From NCBI GenBank assembly GCA_024235955.1, contig JACKLJ010000001.1, forward strand, positions 496,001-560,000: DNA of 64,000 nt, written 5' to 3'. The translations under genes and the position numbers were made by a program. Positions 25,016 to 33,325 of this stretch are shown one piece after another. This DNA comes from Burkholderiaceae bacterium. GTDB taxonomy: Bacteria; Pseudomonadota; Gammaproteobacteria; Burkholderiales; Burkholderiaceae_C. How positions within the stretch are numbered: position 1 is the stretch's first letter; each line of letters opens with the position of its first letter. The notes below the pieces were generated by a model that saw only the letters and a list, made by a program, of their open reading frames with translations, searched no databases and was not told the origin of the DNA.

Positions 25016-26176
25016 ATGCTTACCGACATGCGCTGCCGCACCGCCAAACCCCGCGAACGGCTCTACCGACTGAACGACCGCGACGGCCTCTATCTGGAGG
25101 TCAAGCCCAATGGCGTCAAAGCCTTCCGCTACCGCTTCAAGCTGGGCGGCAAGGAGTCGATGATGGGCTTGGGCGAGTACCCCGTCACCCCCTTGTCCGA
25201 GGCGCGTGAGAAAGCCCAGGCCGCACGCAAGCTCGTCAAGGACGGTATCAACCCTGTCCAGCAAAAGCAGCTTGACAAGGTGCGCCAGGAGCTGGATCGC
25301 CGCAACACCCTGGAGTTGATTGCAGCGGAATGGCTGGCAACCAAGGACTGGGAAGACATCACGAAAAAGCGGCGGCTGGACATGTTGCGTCGGGTGGTGT
25401 TTCCGATGCTGGGGAAGCTGCCGGTGCGTGACATCACCGCGCATCAGGTGCTTGCCATCCTCCAAGCCACGCACATACGCGCTCCCACGGTGGCCGCTGA
25501 GGCCAAGCGCACGCTGTCAAGCATCTTTCAATTCGCGGTCGCCACCTTGCGCGCCGATATTGATCCAGTCTGGCCGGTGCGCAATGCTCTTCCCAAAAAC
25601 AAGACGCAGCACAAAACGGCGTTGAGCAAGGAACAGGTCGGCAAGCTGCTGCGCGAGATCGGTGAACACCGGGGTAACTTCATGACGGTGCAGGCCTTCC
25701 GCCTGCTCTGGTACACGCTGCTGCGTGCCAATGAGGTTGCTGCGGCTGAATGGTCGGAAATTGACCTGGAGAAGCGAGTGTGGACGATACCCGCTGAACG
25801 CATGAAGGCGCGGCGGCCCCATTCGATCTATCTGACAGATCAGGCCTTGGAAATTTTCACAGGGATGCAGCCACAAACCGGGAAGTACAAATACGTCTTC
25901 ACGGGCAGGGACTCCAAGCAGAAGCCGCTCGCAATCGCCACCTTCCGGCAACTGCTTTACAAGAACGGCTGGGCTGGGACTTATTCCCCGCACGGGACAA
26001 GAACGACGGGGTCAACCATGTTGCATGAGATGGGGCATCGTAGCGAGTTGATCGAGGCGCAGCTTGCGCATATTGATCAGAACCAAGTCCGGCGAACGTA
26101 TAGCCACACTGACTATTTTTCGGAGAGAGCGAAGATGATGCAGGAGTGGTGTAATTTTATCTGCACTCTGAGTTAA
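25016..26176 (+). CDS. int: P4-type tyrosine recombinase (DUF4102 integrase)
   Basis: 386 aa from the ATG at 25016. The N-terminal DUF4102 arm-binding domain (LTDMRCRTAKP, YLEVKPNGVKAF) is followed by a SAM-like core-binding region. The catalytic domain has Arg I near LLWYTLLRANEVAAAEW, a divergent SPHGTRTTGSTMLHEMG box and Tyr in RRTYSHTDY. It catalyses site-specific integration and excision at ychF. Two further in-frame ATGs lie 12 and 21 bp upstream; 25016 was chosen because MLTD matches the usual family start. It sits just inside attL, the standard position for such islands. Confidence 0.92.
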   Translation: MLTDMRCRTAKPRERLYRLNDRDGLYLEVKPNGVKAFRYRFKLGGKESMMGLGEYPVTPLSEAREKAQAARKLVKDGINPVQQKQLDKVRQELDRRNTLELIAAEWLATKDWEDITKKRRLDMLRRVVFPMLGKLPVRDITAHQVLAILQATHIRAPTVAAEAKRTLSSIFQFAVATLRADIDPVWPVRNALPKNKTQHKTALSKEQVGKLLREIGEHRGNFMTVQAFRLLWYTLLRANEVAAAEWSEIDLEKRVWTIPAERMKARRPHSIYLTDQALEIFTGMQPQTGKYKYVFTGRDSKQKPLAIATFRQLLYKNGWAGTYSPHGTRTTGSTMLHEMGHRSELIEAQLAHIDQNQVRRTYSHTDYFSERAKMMQEWCNFICTLS

Positions 26177-26188
26177 CAACATACATCT

Positions 26189-26857
26189 ATGATTAATTTC
26201 ACCAATTCATTGAGTGGCAATTGCAACTTTGTTTATTTGAAGAAATTCAAAGAAGAAGTTGAATGCTTTTTGCAAAATCAGAAAATTGATAATTCAAATG
26301 ATGCTGTTGAAGATTTCTTTTTGCTTTCATTTGGCAATAAAAAATCTTTGCAATGGCTTGAGGGTAAATTTTTGACCGCCTCAACCCCGTCAAAAATATA
26401 TGCCAATAAAAATAAAATTAAAAAAATTGCCGATTTGATTTGTAGTTTGAGTGATGATTTAATTGTGTCGCAACTCTCCGAATTGAAGGCTAAGCTGGAG
26501 TGTTCAATGAAATACAGATTTTCAATTGACGGAATTTTGCTTTCTCGTGAATTGGTCTTTCAATCTACATTGCTCGAATTTGTCGAGTGGTCTAAAAAAT
26601 ACAAGATTAATTTTTCTACATCTAAAGGGGTCATATCAGAAAATAATATTTTTTATTTGTTTGCAAAGGCGTGTGATTTCATTGGTTTTAAAAATGAATG
26701 GTTTGGCATGCAGGCGCACTCTTTAGATCGTGTGTTAAGGCCTAGACTGAATGAATTGAAAAAGAATAATGTCGAATTGGTTGGAGGCGTGGCACTGAGA
26801 GATGTTTTTAATGTGCTTGGGGGTTTAAGAAATGGTGGCCGGGTGACATTTGATTGA
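26189..26857 (+). CDS. Hypothetical protein of strongly AT-rich composition
   Basis: 222 aa, Lys/Asn/Phe-rich, from the ATG 12 bp after the integrase stop. It contains no membrane segment and no motif I recognise. Base composition is far more AT-rich than any neighbour, which points to recent acquisition from a low-GC donor. Its position directly behind the integrase is where small islands often carry phage-defence cargo, but no function can be assigned. Confidence 0.7.
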   Translation: MINFTNSLSGNCNFVYLKKFKEEVECFLQNQKIDNSNDAVEDFFLLSFGNKKSLQWLEGKFLTASTPSKIYANKNKIKKIADLICSLSDDLIVSQLSELKAKLECSMKYRFSIDGILLSRELVFQSTLLEFVEWSKKYKINFSTSKGVISENNIFYLFAKACDFIGFKNEWFGMQAHSLDRVLRPRLNELKKNNVELVGGVALRDVFNVLGGLRNGGRVTFD

Positions 26858-27007
26858 CTGGGCTAGTTGGCAACAAAATACAAGCAGGCAAGGCATGTAT
26901 TTTTCATTTTTCCATGATGCCTACATCGGCTTCTTGTTGTTGTCAATGGAGCTGTTCGGGTGAGTGATCCCTAGCTGCTTGTGTTGTGAATTTGCACACT
27001 GTGCCGC

Positions 27008-27223
27008 ATGAACACAGAACATTTCATGACAGTCCAGTTGCTCACTTTTCCAGAGGCTTGCCAGCTCCTTAGATTCAGCCGCACAACGCTGTGGCGAAGA
27101 ATCCAGACTGATCCATCATTTCCCCGCCCCGTTCAGGTTGGTGCAAGAAGCCCGCGCCTGTCCCTTCAAGAAATCGAGAAATATTTGACGCGCTCAAGGG
27201 AGGGAGGCACACAGCAGGGTTAA
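27008..27223 (+). CDS. alpA: AlpA-family DNA-binding regulator/excisionase
   Basis: 71 aa. LLTFPEACQLLRFSRTTLWRRI is the winged helix-turn-helix of AlpA/MerR-like excisionase proteins, followed by FPRPVQVGARSPRLSLQEIEKYL. In P4-type elements AlpA activates the integrase and favours excision. It ends four bases before the GTG of the replication initiator gene, so the two may be one transcript. An ATG at 27026 is an alternative start. Confidence 0.8.
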   Translation: MNTEHFMTVQLLTFPEACQLLRFSRTTLWRRIQTDPSFPRPVQVGARSPRLSLQEIEKYLTRSREGGTQQG

Positions 27224-27227
27224 AGCT

Positions 27228-28238
27228 GTGAGTGAGGAAACGCTGCTCACTCGCGGCTCAAACGTGATCAAACAATCGAATGCCTTCGAGCAGAAATTGG
27301 CGTGGGTACGGGAGAGAGCTGCCAAGGCAGGAGCTGCAACAATAGAGGAAGCTTGCCCAGACGTATTAGCTGAATTTTCCAATCGGTCGAGCAGGGCACT
27401 GGCTCAACTTCGACGAAAAGCCTTGGAAGCGGCAATACAGACGGAGAAGAAGCTAGCAGAAACGCCTCAGCAGCTATTTCTTCCAGGCTTCGAGATAGGC
27501 GCCTTTCCAAATCGCCTAAATCGCTCTAGTCTCATTGCGCCGATCGCGCGTGGGCCGCGCAAATTTCATCGGCAGGCCGTGATGGTTACACGGGGAAAAT
27601 GTGTCCTTGAATACACGGGAGAGCAGTTGGACGAGGCCGATGGAGACCTCATCATGGCGCTGATTGCCTTTGCGCAGCCCTTTTTATTTGGGACTCCAGT
27701 GGTGCTGAACCGCAAGCAGCTACTACGAGCAATCAAGTCAGGCAAGATCGGGAGCTCGCAATACGTCTGGCTCCATCAGAGCATGAAGCGCCTGCGCGAA
27801 GCAACCTTATTCCTGGAGGTCAGGAAACAGGACGGATCATTCAACTACGCGGTTGGCAAGATGGTTTCATTCAACATCTTGAGGGATGTGAGTTTCGATG
27901 GAGGCAGCGAAACGTACATGTACACCCTCGATCCTCGCTGGGTGTTGATGTTCGGCAATCATGAATACAGCCTACTCGACTGGAGAAAACGGATGCAAAT
28001 CAGGCGCGGGCTAGATATGGCCAAGACCCTTCAGCGGCTGCTGGCTACATCTGCAGACCCTATTCAGCGCTTTGCGTTGGATGATCTCAAAGCACAGATG
28101 CAGTACGCCAGCCCTCTGGGGAAGTTTCAAAAGGCACTCGCCGCCGCTTGCAAGGAAGTGGAGCGACTGGGAATCATCAGCGCGTGGCGGCTTGAGGAGA
28201 GCACCAAAGGCAAGCCACAGCTTGCCATGTGGCGATAA
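27228..28238 (+). CDS. trfA: TrfA-like plasmid replication initiator
   Basis: 336 aa. From about residue 83 it follows the TrfA layout: LFLPGFEIGAFPNRLNRSS, an EYTGEQLDEADGDLIMALI block, then two winged-helix-type regions and a C-terminal KEVERLGIISAW. TrfA binds iterons and recruits host DnaB to start replication. The start is a GTG with AGGG 11 bp upstream. Four tandem iterons begin 4 bp after the stop, which supports a working initiator/origin pair. The identification rests on remembered IncP TrfA features, and other RepA-type initiators are possible. Confidence 0.78.
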   Translation: MSEETLLTRGSNVIKQSNAFEQKLAWVRERAAKAGAATIEEACPDVLAEFSNRSSRALAQLRRKALEAAIQTEKKLAETPQQLFLPGFEIGAFPNRLNRSSLIAPIARGPRKFHRQAVMVTRGKCVLEYTGEQLDEADGDLIMALIAFAQPFLFGTPVVLNRKQLLRAIKSGKIGSSQYVWLHQSMKRLREATLFLEVRKQDGSFNYAVGKMVSFNILRDVSFDGGSETYMYTLDPRWVLMFGNHEYSLLDWRKRMQIRRGLDMAKTLQRLLATSADPIQRFALDDLKAQMQYASPLGKFQKALAAACKEVERLGIISAWRLEESTKGKPQLAMWR

Positions 28239-28241
28239 GCA

Positions 28242-28320
28242 GTGGCATAGCGTTCCGCAAGCAGTGGCATAGCGTTCCACATCGGTGGCATAGCATTCCG
28301 TTTTAGTGGCATAGCGTTCC
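28242..28320 (+). repeat. Four tandem iterons downstream of the replication gene
   Basis: The 15-mer GTGGCATAGCGTTCC begins at 28242, 28264 and 28306; a one-base variant (CATTCC) begins at 28285. Spacing is 22, 21 and 21 bp, i.e. two helical turns, as in iteron-controlled plasmid origins. Confidence 0.85.
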
Positions 28321-28510
28321 ACGCCTCCTTTCTAAGCTGTTGATTTAAATGGATAAATCAGCACTTTTTTGCTCTCTACCTTCTTTCTACCTTCTTTCTA
28401 CCAGCAAGCACCTGTGGATAACTACCACCAGTGCAAACGGGCAGCTCAAGGAGGTTGAGCTGGTGACATGTTTCGGCCGGTTCGCCAAGACTTCTGCGGG
28501 TATTGCCAGC
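28321..28510. other. Remaining part of a putative vegetative replication origin
   Basis: An AT-rich stretch (about 28340-28370) and three overlapping TTCTTTCTACC-type direct repeats (about 28377-28402) are followed by TGTGGATAA at 28413-28421, whose complement TTATCCACA is a perfect DnaA box. With the iterons this makes a complete-looking oriV. Activity in the integrated state is unknown. Confidence 0.65.
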
Positions 28511-28792
28511 TCACTCCCCCACACCCAGCCGCAACCCTCGCTCCAGCATCTGCACCACAGCCAGATTGATCACCGCTGCCCGGCTCTGCCCCAGCTGCCC
28601 AGCGAGCTCATCAACCCGCTCCAGCAAGGGCTCGGTGATGGTGAGTGTGATTTGCACTTTGCGCCCCTTGCGCACCCTGCGTGGCGCCAGAGGCGTATCT
28701 ACGCCAGCATCCGGCGCCCCGGCAATGAAAGCGTCTGCCGCCTCGGAAGCGACAGCTTCGGCAGTTTTGGTTGGTTTCCTTGTAATGGCCAT
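28511..28792 (-). CDS. Ribbon-helix-helix partition partner (ParG-like)
   Basis: 93 aa. A flexible basic N-terminal arm is followed by a C-terminal ribbon-helix-helix-like region VQITLTITEPLLERVDELAG. It lies 36 bp downstream of the small ParA gene on the same strand. Type Ib partition systems pair a ParA of about 210 aa with such a small DNA-binding partner, which also represses the operon. The centromere site is probably in the nearby inverted repeats. Confidence 0.7.
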   Translation of the reverse strand: MAITRKPTKTAEAVASEAADAFIAGAPDAGVDTPLAPRRVRKGRKVQITLTITEPLLERVDELAGQLGQSRAAVINLAVVQMLERGLRLGVGE

Positions 28793-28813
28793 ACAGCAAT
28801 CAAAGATTGAAAT

Positions 28814-28840
28814 GCAATGTTTTTAGTATTAAAACAATGC
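28814..28840. promoter_or_regulatory. Inverted repeat at the parA 3' end (parS-like or terminator)
   Basis: Arms GCAATGTTTT (28814-28823) and AAAACAATGC (28831-28840) pair at 9 of 10 positions around a 7-bp AT-rich spacer. It overlaps the parA stop and the gap to the RHH gene. It could be a partition/operator site or a hairpin attenuating the downstream gene. Confidence 0.4.
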
Positions 28841-29470
28841 GTCCAGCAGCGAATTCAGCTCTGCGATCGCCTTGTCGTCTCTGGGCTTAGCCTCCAGCAC
28901 GCACAGGCCAGCGCCTGCTGCGTTGGCAAAGGCCTTGCGGCGGCGCAGTGGGGTCGGCAGGTGCTCAAACTGCGGCACTTCGGCTACGGCAGCAGCCGCT
29001 TCGGCGTTGTCGCTGGAATACTCGCCAGGGTCGGCGCAGTTGAGTACGGCAAAGGCACGCAAGCCTTCGCGCACGCTGCGCGCCTCATCAACCAGGGCTG
29101 CGATGTCACCCAGCGCCCATACGTCATAGCTGCGTGGCTGAAACGGCACCAGCAGCACGTCTGACAAGACCAGCGCCGCACGCAATGCGGTTGAGTCTCG
29201 TCCGCCAGCGTCAATCACCACATCATCAAATTTGGCGACCTGCTGCTGCACCTGGGCACGCAAGGTGGGGCCATCCGGGTAGGTAGCGCAGGCTATGCCT
29301 GGCGTGTGTCCCGCTGCCGCGCGAATGCTGATGGCTGTTTGGGCGGTGCCCTGGCGGTCGCCGTCAATCAGCCACACGTCACGTCCCGCAAGAGCACGGG
29401 CGATGGCCAGGTTCACAGCCAGTGTCGTCTTGCCTACCCCGCCTTTGGTGTTTCCAATCGTGATGATCAT
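28829..29470 (-). CDS. parA: ParA-family partition ATPase (small, type Ib)
   Basis: 213 aa. The deviant Walker A KGGVGKTTLAVNLA is at residues about 9-22. WLIDGDRQGTAQ and VVIDAGGRDS follow as the A' and B regions. It lacks an N-terminal DNA-binding domain, as in type Ib ParA proteins. It would segregate the excised element together with the RHH protein encoded downstream. Its presence argues that the element spends time outside the chromosome. Confidence 0.88.
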   Translation of the reverse strand: MIITIGNTKGGVGKTTLAVNLAIARALAGRDVWLIDGDRQGTAQTAISIRAAAGHTPGIACATYPDGPTLRAQVQQQVAKFDDVVIDAGGRDSTALRAALVLSDVLLVPFQPRSYDVWALGDIAALVDEARSVREGLRAFAVLNCADPGEYSSDNAEAAAAVAEVPQFEHLPTPLRRRKAFANAAGAGLCVLEAKPRDDKAIAELNSLLDALF

Positions 29471-29486
29471 CTGTTTTCACCTCAAT

Positions 29487-29496
29487 TTAATATTAA
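29487..29496. promoter_or_regulatory. AT palindrome in the parA/hsd divergent region
   Basis: TTAATATTAA is a perfect 10-bp palindrome 17 bp upstream of the parA start, in the divergent region that also precedes the RHH-hsdM operon. It is a candidate operator for the RHH partition protein or the RHH protein at 29649. Confidence 0.35.
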
Positions 29497-29648
29497 GTTG
29501 ATTTGTTTTAAAATTGTAAAGCAGTGGATTTCATCCGACAACATGCACTTTTCACAGGCATCTGACGGTGTTCACCTATGCGCACGAATTCATTCCAGCC
29601 GCGAAGCATATGCAGTACATTTGCACGACAACCATCCTGTGCATTGCC

Positions 29649-29846
29649 ATGTCGCTTCTCAAGGACGAAACCCTCTCCATCCGCACCTCTTCTGAGATCA
29701 AGCAATTGGTGCGCTTGGCCGCTGAGCGCGAGCGGCGCTCGGTCTCTTCCATGATCGAAATCCTGGTGTTGGACTACGCTCGTCAGCACAACCTTCAGCT
29801 CGCTTCTACGGGAACGGCAAAAACGAAAAAAACTGCCAAGCAATGA
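29649..29846 (+). CDS. Small ribbon-helix-helix protein leading the restriction operon
   Basis: 65 aa. LSIRTSSEIKQLVRLAAERE with a following helix resembles Arc/CopG-type ribbon-helix-helix DNA-binding proteins, and the C-terminus is Lys/Thr-rich. The start at 29649 leaves out 27 upstream codons that do not look RHH-like. Its stop overlaps the hsdM start by 4 bp (ATGA), so it is translated together with the restriction genes. It may repress the operon; this is inference. Confidence 0.65.
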   Translation: MSLLKDETLSIRTSSEIKQLVRLAAERERRSVSSMIEILVLDYARQHNLQLASTGTAKTKKTAKQ

Positions 29847-31345
29847 ACGACCCGTTCCCCCATATCACCCTAGCCCAACTCGAAAGTCATCTCTGGGAGT
29901 CCGCCACCATCCTGCGCGGCCCAGTGGATGCTGCCGACTTCAAGACCTACATCTTTCCGCTGCTGTTTTTCAAGCGCATTTGCGATGTCTGGGATGAGGA
30001 ATACCAAGAGATCGTCGATGAAACCGGCGACGAGCAACTGGCTTGCTTCCCAGAGTCGCACCGCTTCCAGATCCCGGAAGACTGCCACTGGAACGACGTT
30101 CGCACCAAGGCCAGCAATGTCGGGACGGCTCTTCAGCGTGCGATGCGCGAAATTGAGAAGGCCAACCCCGACACCCTGTACGGCGTGTTCGGCGATGCCC
30201 AGTGGTCAAACAAGGAGCGGCTGTCCGATGCCTTGCTCAAGGACCTGATCGAGCACTTTTCCAAGCTGACGTTCGGCAACAAGAACGTCAACTCGGACCT
30301 GCTTGGCGACGCCTACGAATACCTGATCAAGAAGTTTGCCGACGCCACCAACAAGAAGGCCGGGGAGTTCTACACCCCGCGCAGCGTCGTGCGGCTGATG
30401 ATCGATATGCTCGACCCTAAAGAGGCCGAGACCATCTACGACCCGGCCTGCGGCACTGGTGGCATGTTGCTGGCCGCCGTGCAGCACGTGAAGGAACAGC
30501 ATGGTGACGTGAAGCGGCTGTGGGGCAAGCTGTACGGACAGGAGAAGAACCTCACCACCTCATCCATCGCGCGGATGAACCTGTTTCTCCACGGCATCGA
30601 GGACTTCCAGGTGGTGCGCGGCGACACGCTGCGCAACCCAGCCTTCTTCGAGGGCGACCGGCTGGCCACATTCGACTGCGTCATCGCCAATCCGCCGTTT
30701 TCGCTGGAAAAGTGGGGCGAGGACCTGTGGCTGAACGATCCCTTCGGCCGCAATTTTGCCGGTCTGCCGCCTTCATCCAGCGGTGACTTCGCGTGGGTGC
30801 AGCACATGGTCAAGTCGATGGCCGACGTCAGCGGTCGGATGGCCGTGGTGCTGCCCCAGGGCGCCCTGTTCCGCAAAGGTGTGGAAGGCAACATCCGCCA
30901 GAAGCTGCTGGAGATGGATCTGGTCGAGGCGGTGATCGGCTTGGCGCCCAACCTTTTCTACGGCACCGGCCTCGCCGCGTGCATCCTGGTTCTGCGCAAG
31001 CGCAAGCCGGCCAAGCACAAGAAGAAGGTACTGATCGCCGATGCGTCGCGCCTGTTCCGCCGGGGCCGCGCCCAAAACTATCTGGAGCCCGAGCACGCCA
31101 CCGAAATCCTCAACTGGTATCGCGGCTTTGCCGATGTGCAGGACGCGGCCCGGGTGGTCAGTCTCGACGAGATCAAAGCCGAAGACTGGACGCTGAACAT
31201 CTCGCGCTATGTCCTGCCGCCATTGCAAGAAGACATCCCACCGCTGCCCGATGCCATCGCGGCATTTAAGGACGCGCTCACCCGCTGCCGTGAAGCCGAA
31301 GAGCGGCTCGCGCAGGTCATGACTGAAGGGGGATGGCTGCAATGA
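29843..31345 (+). CDS. hsdM: Type I restriction-modification DNA methyltransferase subunit, copy 1
   Basis: 500 aa. The N-terminal HsdM domain (LESHLWESATILRG, FPLLFFKRICDVWDEEYQ) is followed by an N6-adenine methylase domain with SAM motif DPACGTGGML (about residues 200-209) and catalytic NPPF (about 283-286). With HsdS it methylates the recognition site to protect host DNA. It starts the core of a coupled operon and overlaps the second hsdM by 4 bp. NPPF is the usual motif IV in type I enzymes. Confidence 0.93.
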   Translation: MNDPFPHITLAQLESHLWESATILRGPVDAADFKTYIFPLLFFKRICDVWDEEYQEIVDETGDEQLACFPESHRFQIPEDCHWNDVRTKASNVGTALQRAMREIEKANPDTLYGVFGDAQWSNKERLSDALLKDLIEHFSKLTFGNKNVNSDLLGDAYEYLIKKFADATNKKAGEFYTPRSVVRLMIDMLDPKEAETIYDPACGTGGMLLAAVQHVKEQHGDVKRLWGKLYGQEKNLTTSSIARMNLFLHGIEDFQVVRGDTLRNPAFFEGDRLATFDCVIANPPFSLEKWGEDLWLNDPFGRNFAGLPPSSSGDFAWVQHMVKSMADVSGRMAVVLPQGALFRKGVEGNIRQKLLEMDLVEAVIGLAPNLFYGTGLAACILVLRKRKPAKHKKKVLIADASRLFRRGRAQNYLEPEHATEILNWYRGFADVQDAARVVSLDEIKAEDWTLNISRYVLPPLQEDIPPLPDAIAAFKDALTRCREAEERLAQVMTEGGWLQ

Positions 31346-32955
31346 GTTCGGACCGCCCATTCAAAGACAACAAGATCTTTACTGAAGAACTGGCTAATGC
31401 TGCGCGCGCTCGACTGAAGGAAAAGTTTGCCCAGATGGAACAAGAGAAAGCTCGTAGCACCAAACGCATCAGCCAACAAGAACTCGAAAGCTACCTCTGG
31501 GGCGCCGCCGTGCTGCTGCGCGGCCTCATCGACGCCGGCGACTACAAGCAGTTCATCTTCCCGCTGCTGTTTTACAAGCGGGTCTCGGATGTCTGGGATG
31601 AGGAATACCAGGCGGCGCTGGCCAACTCGAAGGGCGACCTCTCCTATGCCCAGTTTGCCGAGAACCACCGCTTCCAGATCCCTGCAGGTGCCCATTGGAA
31701 CGATGTACGCCAAGCACCCAAGAATGTGGGCGCAGTCATCCAGAAGGCCATGCGCGCCATCGAGACGGCCAACCCGGATCTGCTCGACGGCATCTTCGGT
31801 GATGCGCCATGGACCAACCGCGAGCGCCTGCCCGATGAAACGCTGAAAAACCTCATCGAGCACTTCTCGACGCAGACACTCTCGGTGGCCAACGTGCCGG
31901 AGGACGAGCTCGGCAACGCCTACGAGTACCTGATCAAGAAGTTCGCGGACGATTCCGGTCACACGGCGGCCGAGTTCTACACCAACCGCACCGTCGTCCA
32001 CCTGATGACGCAACTGCTCAGCCCGCAGGCGGGCGAGTCGATCTACGACCCCACGTGCGGTACCGGCGGCATGCTGATCTCGGCGCTGGACGAAGTGAAG
32101 CGCTCGGGTGGCGAGTACCGCACGCTCAAGCTTTACGGGCAAGAGCGCAACCTCATCACCTCATCCATCGCTCGCATGAACCTGTTCCTGCACGGCGTGG
32201 AGGACTTCGAGATCATCCGGGGTGACACCCTGGCCGAACCCAAGCACATCGAGGGCGACCGCCTGCGCCAGTTCGACGTGATCCTGGCCAACCCGCCGTA
32301 CTCCATCAAGCAGTGGAATCGCGAGGCCTGGAGCAGTGACAAGTGGGGCCGCAACTCCCTTGGCACGCCGCCGCAGGGCCGCGCCGACTACGCCTTCCAG
32401 CAGCACATCCTGACCAGCCTCACCGCCAAGGGGCGTAGTGCCGTGCTCTGGCCCCACGGCGTGCTGTTCCGTAATGAAGAACAGACCATGCGCGCCAAGA
32501 TGGTCGAGCAGGACTGGGTCGAGGCTGTCATCGGCTTGGGTCCCAACCTTTTCTATAACTCCCCGATGGAGTCGTGCATCGTCATCTGCAACCGTAAGAA
32601 GGCCCCCGCTCGCAAGGGCAAGGTGATCTTTATCGACGCGGTGAATGAAGTCACCCGCGAGCGGGCGCAAAGCTTTCTGAAGCCTGAGCACCAGCAGCGC
32701 ATCCTATCCGCCTATCAGACCTTTGCTGACGTACCCGGTTTTGCCGCCGTGGCCACGCTGGCAGACATTGCTGCCAACGCCGGCAACCTGTCCATCCCGC
32801 TCTACGTCAAACGCCAAAACGCTACCCCCGCCAACGCAGACGAGGCCGTCACACTGCAAGCCGCATGGGCGCAGTGGCAAACCGATGGTCGCGCGTTCTG
32901 GCAACAGATGGACGCATTGGTGGAAACGCTAGATGGTCTGAGGTTTAAAAATTAA
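31342..32955 (+). CDS. hsdM: Type I restriction-modification DNA methyltransferase subunit, copy 2 (divergent paralogue)
   Basis: 537 aa from the ATG that overlaps the first hsdM stop. It has the same domain order as copy 1 with an N-terminal extension of about 35 residues. The SAM motif is DPTCGTGGML and the catalytic motif is NPPY instead of NPPF. The two proteins are clearly homologous but far from identical, so this is not a recent duplication. Both catalytic sites look intact. Whether they form a mixed complex on one HsdS is unknown. Forty bp separate its stop from the toxin gene. Confidence 0.92.
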   Translation: MSSDRPFKDNKIFTEELANAARARLKEKFAQMEQEKARSTKRISQQELESYLWGAAVLLRGLIDAGDYKQFIFPLLFYKRVSDVWDEEYQAALANSKGDLSYAQFAENHRFQIPAGAHWNDVRQAPKNVGAVIQKAMRAIETANPDLLDGIFGDAPWTNRERLPDETLKNLIEHFSTQTLSVANVPEDELGNAYEYLIKKFADDSGHTAAEFYTNRTVVHLMTQLLSPQAGESIYDPTCGTGGMLISALDEVKRSGGEYRTLKLYGQERNLITSSIARMNLFLHGVEDFEIIRGDTLAEPKHIEGDRLRQFDVILANPPYSIKQWNREAWSSDKWGRNSLGTPPQGRADYAFQQHILTSLTAKGRSAVLWPHGVLFRNEEQTMRAKMVEQDWVEAVIGLGPNLFYNSPMESCIVICNRKKAPARKGKVIFIDAVNEVTRERAQSFLKPEHQQRILSAYQTFADVPGFAAVATLADIAANAGNLSIPLYVKRQNATPANADEAVTLQAAWAQWQTDGRAFWQQMDALVETLDGLRFKN

Positions 32956-32957
32956 AC

Positions 32958-32974
32958 TTTACCAAATAGGTAAA
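32958..32974. promoter_or_regulatory. Operator-like inverted repeat upstream of higB
   Basis: TTTACC and GGTAAA form perfect 6-bp arms around AAATA in the short gap between hsdM2 and the toxin gene. A TATAGAAT follows at about 32980. This fits an autoregulatory operator/promoter bound by the HTH antitoxin. Confidence 0.6.
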
Positions 32975-32995
32975 AATTTATAGAATGGAGCTCTT

Positions 32996-33325
32996 TTGAA
33001 GATTGGCTACAAAGACCAAAAGCTTCAAGACTTGTGCCTTAAACGTGCTGTAGCACAGAAGGCACTTGGGGCAGCCTGCGCAAAGAAGCTGATGGTGCGC
33101 CTCCAAGCCCTGGAGGCCGCCACCTCCGTCACTGACTTGGTAGCAGGCAATCCGCACCCTCTCAAGGGAGACCGCTATGGAGAGTTTGCACTTGACCTGG
33201 CCGGAGGCTGGCGCCTGACCTTTGTTCCCGCCCACGACCCTTGCCCCGCCACGCCGGACGGCGGCATTGACTGGGCGCAAGTGACTATCGTGACCATTGA
33301 ATACATCGGGGACTACCATGACTGA
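32996..33325 (+). CDS. higB: HigB/RelE-type toxin
   Basis: 109 aa, starting at a TTG with GGAG seven bases upstream. The fold signature includes an N-terminal helix pair, HPLKGDRYGEFALDLAGGWRLTF and the final VTIVTIEYIGDYHD strand, as in HigB/RelE mRNA interferases. Such toxins cut mRNA at the ribosome and are neutralised by the partner antitoxin. It overlaps the antitoxin gene by 8 bp. The toxin-first order is typical for HigBA. Confidence 0.8.
   Translation: MKIGYKDQKLQDLCLKRAVAQKALGAACAKKLMVRLQALEAATSVTDLVAGNPHPLKGDRYGEFALDLAGGWRLTFVPAHDPCPATPDGGIDWAQVTIVTIEYIGDYHD

Noticed and set aside
28242..28320. CRISPR array
   Set aside because: Repeat units are 15 bp with 6-7 bp between them, far too short for CRISPR; the position after a replication gene fits iterons.
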